Source of the DNA: Oscillospiraceae bacterium
GTDB taxonomy: Bacteria; Bacillota; Clostridia; Oscillospirales; Oscillospiraceae
Reading direction: 5' to 3'
Assembly (NCBI GenBank): GCA_017409645.1
Contig: JAFQSI010000318.1
Coordinates: 1-8,610, forward strand
Length of the DNA: 8,610 nt
A program made the position numbers and the translations under genes. Under the pieces are notes generated by a model. The model was not told the origin of the DNA and made no database searches. It worked only from the letters and a program-made list of their open reading frames with translations. Numbering within the stretch: the stretch's first letter is position 1; each line of letters begins with the position of its first letter. Positions 5,482-8,610 of this stretch are shown piece after piece.

Positions 5482-6870
5482 ATGGCTAACATGACTCTTG
5501 TTAAGACTCCCATGCCCGAGCAGGACCCCAAGGTCCGCGCCCGCAATTTCCAGGAGGTCGCCCTGGGCTACACCGCCGAGATGGCCATCGAGGAGGCCGG
5601 CCGCTGCCTGAAGTGCAAGAACCCCAAGTGTGTCGAGGGCTGCCCCGTCAACGTCCGCATCCCCGAGTTCATCGCCAAGGTCCAGGAGGGCGACTTCAAG
5701 GCCGCCTATGAGATCATCACCTCCACCAATGCCCTGCCCGCCCTGTCCGGCCGCGTCTGCCCCCAGGAGAGCCAGTGCGAGGCCCGCTGCGTCCGCGGCA
5801 TCAAGGGTGAGCCCGTGGCCATCGGCCGTCTGGAGCGCTTCGTCGCCGACTGGTACCGTGAGAACGTCAACGCCATGCCCGAGAAGGTCGCCTCCAACGG
5901 CATCAAGGTCGCCGTGGTCGGCTCCGGCCCCGCCGGCATGACCGCCGCCTCCGATCTGGCCAAGCTGGGCTACCAGGTGACCATGTTCGAGGCCCTGCAC
6001 ACCGCCGGCGGCGTTCTGGTCTACGGCATCCCCGAGTTCCGTCTGCCCAAGGCCATCGTCGCCAACGAGATCACCAAGCTGGAGGCCCAGGGCGTCGAGG
6101 TCATGACCAACATGGTCATCGGCCGGGTCCTGACCATCGATGAGCTGTTCGAGATGGGCTACAAGGCCGTCTTCGTGGGCTCCGGCGCCGGTCTGCCCAT
6201 GTTCATGAACATCCCCGGCGAGGCTCTGGTTGGCGTCATGTCCGCCAACGAGTACCTGACCCGTACCAACCTGATGAAGGCCTACAATCCCGATGCCGAC
6301 ACCCCCGTCATCCAGTCCAAGGCTGTGGCCGTCGTCGGCGGCGGCAACGTGGCCATGGACGCCGCCCGCTGCGGCATGCGTCTGGGCGCCGAGCATGTGT
6401 ATGTCGTCTACCGCCGCGGCGAGGCTGAGATGCCCGCCCGTGCCGAGGAGAAGCACCACGCCAAGGAGGAGGGCATCGAGTTCAAGACTCTGTGCAACCC
6501 CATCGAGATCATCGGCGATGAGAACGGCCGCGTCAAGGCCATGAAGTGCATCCGCATGGAGCTGGGCGAGCCCGACGCCTCCGGCCGCCGCCGTCCCATC
6601 GAGGTCCCCGGCTCCGAGTTCGAGCTGGAGGTCGACACCGTCATCATGTCCCTGGGCACCAGCCCCAACCCCCTGATCCGGACCACCACCCCCGGCCTGG
6701 AGACCAACCGCAAGGGCTGCCTGATCGTCAATGAGAACGAGATGACCACCCGCGACGGCGTCTTCGCCGGCGGCGACGCCGTCACCGGCGCTGCCACCGT
6801 CATCCTGGCCATGGGCGCCGGCAAGAAGGCCGCCGCCGCCATCCACAACTACCTGTCCGAGCAGAAGTAA
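5482..6870 (+). CDS. nfnB: NfnAB electron-bifurcating transhydrogenase, large subunit (glutamate synthase small-subunit-like)
   Basis: This is the NADP(H)- and ferredoxin-reacting subunit that carries the bifurcating FAD and two [4Fe-4S] clusters. At 462 residues it has family length. Order: cysteine-rich N-terminal domain with CLKCKNPKCVEGC (Cys42, 45, 50, 54) and a second group at Cys93, Cys99 and Cys103; FAD-binding VAVVGSGPAGMTAA (143-156) with GGVLVYGIPEFRLPK (176-190); NADP-binding VAVVGGGNVAMDAAR (282-296) followed by YRRGEAEMPAR (310-320); and the C-terminal FAD motif FAGGDAVTG (428-436). It is also annotated as homotetrameric GltA or the glutamate synthase small chain. Without a GltB-type large subunit nearby and directly after nfnA, the Nfn role is preferred. 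Start: ATG with GGAGGAG (5469-5475) 6 nt upstream. Confidence 0.95.
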   Translation: MANMTLVKTPMPEQDPKVRARNFQEVALGYTAEMAIEEAGRCLKCKNPKCVEGCPVNVRIPEFIAKVQEGDFKAAYEIITSTNALPALSGRVCPQESQCEARCVRGIKGEPVAIGRLERFVADWYRENVNAMPEKVASNGIKVAVVGSGPAGMTAASDLAKLGYQVTMFEALHTAGGVLVYGIPEFRLPKAIVANEITKLEAQGVEVMTNMVIGRVLTIDELFEMGYKAVFVGSGAGLPMFMNIPGEALVGVMSANEYLTRTNLMKAYNPDADTPVIQSKAVAVVGGGNVAMDAARCGMRLGAEHVYVVYRRGEAEMPARAEEKHHAKEEGIEFKTLCNPIEIIGDENGRVKAMKCIRMELGEPDASGRRRPIEVPGSEFELEVDTVIMSLGTSPNPLIRTTTPGLETNRKGCLIVNENEMTTRDGVFAGGDAVTGAATVILAMGAGKKAAAAIHNYLSEQK

Positions 6871-6886
6871 GTCCATAAAATGTTAC

Positions 6887-6914
6887 GTCCCCCGGTCCAA
6901 CTGGACCGGGGGAC
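6887..6914 (+). terminator. Strong hairpin after nfnB, probable terminator without U-tract
   Basis: GTCCCCCGGTCCA pairs perfectly with TGGACCGGGGGAC (13 bp, 2-nt loop), starting 16 nt after the nfnB stop codon. The following bases (TCATGTATTG) are not a U-tract, so it may act as a weak terminator or as a 3'-end stabiliser. Confidence 0.6.
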
Positions 6915-6936
6915 TCATGTATTGTTCGAAAAGAAT

Positions 6937-7072
6937 GTAGGGGACGGCCTCCGTGCCGTCCCCCTTTTTGTGGTCCCGTGGGACCACAAAAAAACACAAT
7001 TTCCGTATTCGCCGAACCTGTCTGGAACCCTGATAGCTGGTACCACGGAACGGCACGGAGGCCGTTCCCTAC
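6937..7072 (+). repeat. GTAGGG-type palindromic element, copy 3 (different interior)
   Basis: The 26-nt arms 6937-6962 and 7047-7072 are inverted repeats with only two differences. Each arm folds on itself: GGGACGGC/GCCGTCCC on the left and GGAACGGC/GCCGTTCC on the right, so the two differences are a compensated base pair. The interior is unrelated to copies 1 and 2 and holds a long palindrome, TTTTTGTGGTCCC/GGGACCACAAAAA (6965-6992). The element fills the gap between the convergent nfnAB operon and the response regulator. Confidence 0.75.
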
Positions 7073-7083
7073 ATCCAGACAGG
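7017..7083. repeat. 10-bp inverted repeat enclosing the right arm of copy 3
   Basis: CCTGTCTGGA (7017-7026) and TCCAGACAGG (7074-7083) are perfect inverted repeats 47 nt apart, with the right arm hairpin of the repeat between them. They lie just beyond the response regulator stop codon, where a structure ending the - strand transcript would be expected. No U-tract is present. Confidence 0.45.
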
Positions 7084-7085
7084 AA

Positions 7086-7760
7086 TTACTTCAGCCGGTA
7101 CAGCACCCTGGGCCGTCCGCCTGTCTCGTAGTCGATGGCGCTGGTCAGAACGCCCGCGTCGATCAGGTAGTTCAGGTAATGGCGCACCGTCACCCGGCTC
7201 AGGCCCGAGGCGGCGGACAGGCTCTCGCAGGTATGCTCCTCCGCCTGCTCCCGCTTCAGCACCTCCCGGATGTTTTCCAGGGTCCTGGCGTTCAGGCCCT
7301 TGGGCAGCTCCCGCTGGCGCTCCGGCGCGGGCTGGTTGCCCAGCAGCCGGTCCACCACCGCCTGGTCGGCCCTGTCGGCCTTCCGGACCAGACTGGTCTT
7401 GGCCCGGAACCGCTGGACCGAATCCCGGAGCCGGTCATAGGAGAAGGGCTTGATGATGTAGTCCTCGATGCCCAGCCGCAGGGCATCCTCCACGACCTTC
7501 ATCTCCGTGGCAGCGGTGATCATGATGACGGCTGTCTGGATGCCGCTGCCCCGCATCTGCCGCAGCAGCTCCACGCCGCTGCACACGGGCATGTACACAT
7601 CCATGACGGCAAGATCCACCGGATTCTTCCGCAGGGATTCCAGGGCCTCCTGGCCGTTGGTAAAGACCCCGCAGACCCGGAAGCCCTCCATCCGGTCCAG
7701 ATAGGCGGCGTTCAGCTGGGCGACCATGGGGTCGTCCTCCACAACAATGATCCGAATCAT
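7086..7760 (-). CDS. Response regulator, CitB/DcuR family
   Basis: This 224-residue cytosolic DNA-binding response regulator has an N-terminal receiver domain (about 1-118) with the acidic pair Asp9-Asp10, phosphoacceptor Asp54 (VMDVYMP), Thr82 and Lys104 (IIKPF). A linker rich in Arg, Gln and Pro leads to a C-terminal winged-HTH-like region (about 160-224) with SLSAASGLSRVTVRHYLNYL (180-199) and YETGGRPRVLYRL at the end. This arrangement is typical of CitB/CitT/DcuR/MalR regulators that control citrate or C4-dicarboxylate transport and metabolism. The ATG overlaps the TGA of the kinase gene by 4 bp (ATGA), indicating translational coupling. It ends tail-to-tail with nfnB, separated by repeat copy 3. 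The ligand and regulon are not visible. Confidence 0.92.
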   Translation of the reverse strand: MIRIIVVEDDPMVAQLNAAYLDRMEGFRVCGVFTNGQEALESLRKNPVDLAVMDVYMPVCSGVELLRQMRGSGIQTAVIMITAATEMKVVEDALRLGIEDYIIKPFSYDRLRDSVQRFRAKTSLVRKADRADQAVVDRLLGNQPAPERQRELPKGLNARTLENIREVLKREQAEEHTCESLSAASGLSRVTVRHYLNYLIDAGVLTSAIDYETGGRPRVLYRLK

Positions 7761-8610
7761 AATCTGTCTCCTCGCTCCCGGCTGAAAATGAGGGAGAAGG
7801 TGGTACCGGAGCCGGGTTCCGTGTCCACATCGATGGAGCCGCCGCGGCGGTCCACGATCTCCCGAATGAGCTTCATTCCGATGCCCCGGCCGGACCGGGA
7901 CTTGGTGGAGAAGCCGTCCTCAAAAATACGGGGCAGGTTCTCGGGCGCGATGCCCACGCCGGTGTCGCTGACCATCACAAGCAGACCTTTTTCGTCCTCG
8001 GTGATCTGCATGGCTACGCTGCGGATGCCGCCGGCCGGGGCGGCGTTGACGGCCTCCATGGCGTTTTCCATCAGGTTGCCCAGCACCGTCACCAGCTCCC
8101 GGGTGCTTAGATATCGGCTCCGCTCCGGGAGCTGGGAGTTGTTCAGCAGGGTCAGGTCGATGTCCAGCTCCCGCATATTGCTCTCCTTGCCCAGGATCAG
8201 CGCCGCCACGTTGGGATTGCGGATCAGCTTCATCACCGGGCCGATGATATGCTCATGGGCCTGGGACAGGCTGCCGATGTAGGCCTGGGCCTCGTCCACA
8301 TAGCCCATCTGCAGCAGACCGGAGATGACCTGGACCTTGTTGAGGAATTCGTGGGTGTTGGCCCGGAGGACGCCCAACATATGTCTGGCGCCCACCAGCT
8401 CGTCGGCGTAGCGCATGACCTCGGACTTGTCCGTCAGGACCAGCACCTGCCGGGCCCAGCGATTGGAGTCCGGGAGCCGGATGTTTTTCGCCAGGACATT
8501 GGCCCGGCTGGTCTGCTGGCCCAGCTCCTGGTCGGTCCGGTCCCGGAGGCTGGAGCCGTCCTCGGCCCGGAGCAGGTCATCCACCTGCTGCCCCACCAGC
8601 AGATCCTCCC
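7757..8610 (-). CDS. Sensor histidine kinase, CitA/DcuS family (5' partial)
   Basis: The frame is open to the window edge, so the N-terminus, including any extracytoplasmic sensor and membrane helices, is missing. A GTG at 8596 is in frame but inside the protein. Counting that codon as residue 1, the visible part begins in a probable cytoplasmic PAS domain ending in VLVLTDKSEVMRYADEL (51-67). It continues with the dimerisation helix carrying His82 (RANTHEFLNKVQVISGLLQMG), then the ATPase domain: N box ENAMEAV (177-183), G1 DTGVG (211-215), F box FEDGFSTK (225-232) and G2 GRGIGMKL (236-243). The HEF-NK-Q-I-GLLQ phospho-acceptor signature is that of citrate/dicarboxylate sensor kinases. It is the likely partner of the overlapping response regulator. 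Confidence 0.92.
   Translation of the reverse strand, partial: EDLLVGQQVDDLLRAEDGSSLRDRTDQELGQQTSRANVLAKNIRLPDSNRWARQVLVLTDKSEVMRYADELVGARHMLGVLRANTHEFLNKVQVISGLLQMGYVDEAQAYIGSLSQAHEHIIGPVMKLIRNPNVAALILGKESNMRELDIDLTLLNNSQLPERSRYLSTRELVTVLGNLMENAMEAVNAAPAGGIRSVAMQITEDEKGLLVMVSDTGVGIAPENLPRIFEDGFSTKSRSGRGIGMKLIREIVDRRGGSIDVDTEPGSGTTFSLIFSRERGDRL

Noticed and set aside
5461..6876. A 471-codon - strand open frame opposite nfnB, and a 313-codon one opposite nfnA (4605-5546)
   Set aside because: The same antisense artefact: Gly/Ala/Asp/His-rich composition, no domains, and opposite well-conserved genes.
6965..6992. T5-stem-stem-A7 palindrome as a bidirectional terminator
   Set aside because: In both directions the stem is followed by A residues rather than U in the RNA; the T/A runs pair with each other as part of the stem.
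6978..8282. A 434-codon + strand open frame opposite the two-component genes
   Set aside because: Low-complexity composition, no ribosome binding site in context, and the - strand carries complete receiver and kinase motifs.

Overview
The window looks like chromosome from a fairly GC-rich clostridial Firmicute. A gut Oscillospiraceae-type relative (Flavonifractor/Lawsonibacter/Oscillibacter-like) is my best guess. It rests on consensus sigma-A promoter and Shine-Dalgarno signals, codons ending almost only in C or G, an electron-bifurcating NfnAB pair and a CitA/CitB-type two-component system. The taxon is inferred, not proven.

Layout on the + strand, left to right: the 3' end of a membrane-anchored coiled-coil protein of unknown function (3-536); a 138-bp hairpin-rich repeat (554-691); serS, seryl-tRNA synthetase with an unusual motif 2 loop (731-2062); two tandem, diverged TIR-domain proteins, each with two C-terminal membrane helices (2096-2803 and 2832-3518); mscL, mechanosensitive channel (3649-4110), with a textbook terminator; a 4157-4440 intergenic stretch holding a solo repeat arm, a second full copy of the hairpin repeat and a second terminator; then a perfect consensus promoter and the nfnA-nfnB operon (4614-6870). 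On the - strand, converging on nfnB, is a response regulator preceded by its sensor kinase (7086-8610). The kinase runs off the right edge, so its sensory part is not seen. A third repeat with the same type of ends lies between the convergent operons (6937-7072).

Functional reading: serS, mscL and nfnAB are housekeeping or central redox genes with highly biased codon use. The two TIR genes sit between serS and mscL with looser codon choice and many more A/T-ending codons. They look like an accessory insertion, possibly a small membrane-associated TIR immunity or signalling module that uses serS transcription. NfnAB couples ferredoxin, NADH and NADPH pools. The two-component pair is of the class that senses citrate or C4-dicarboxylates, but its targets are not in view.

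The most distinctive non-coding signal is a family of palindromic intergenic elements bounded by GTAGGG...CCCTAC. Two full copies (554-691 and 4237-4369) each fold as six consecutive hairpins, and sequence differences between the copies are compensated across the stems. A third copy keeps the ends but has a different interior, and one arm occurs alone.
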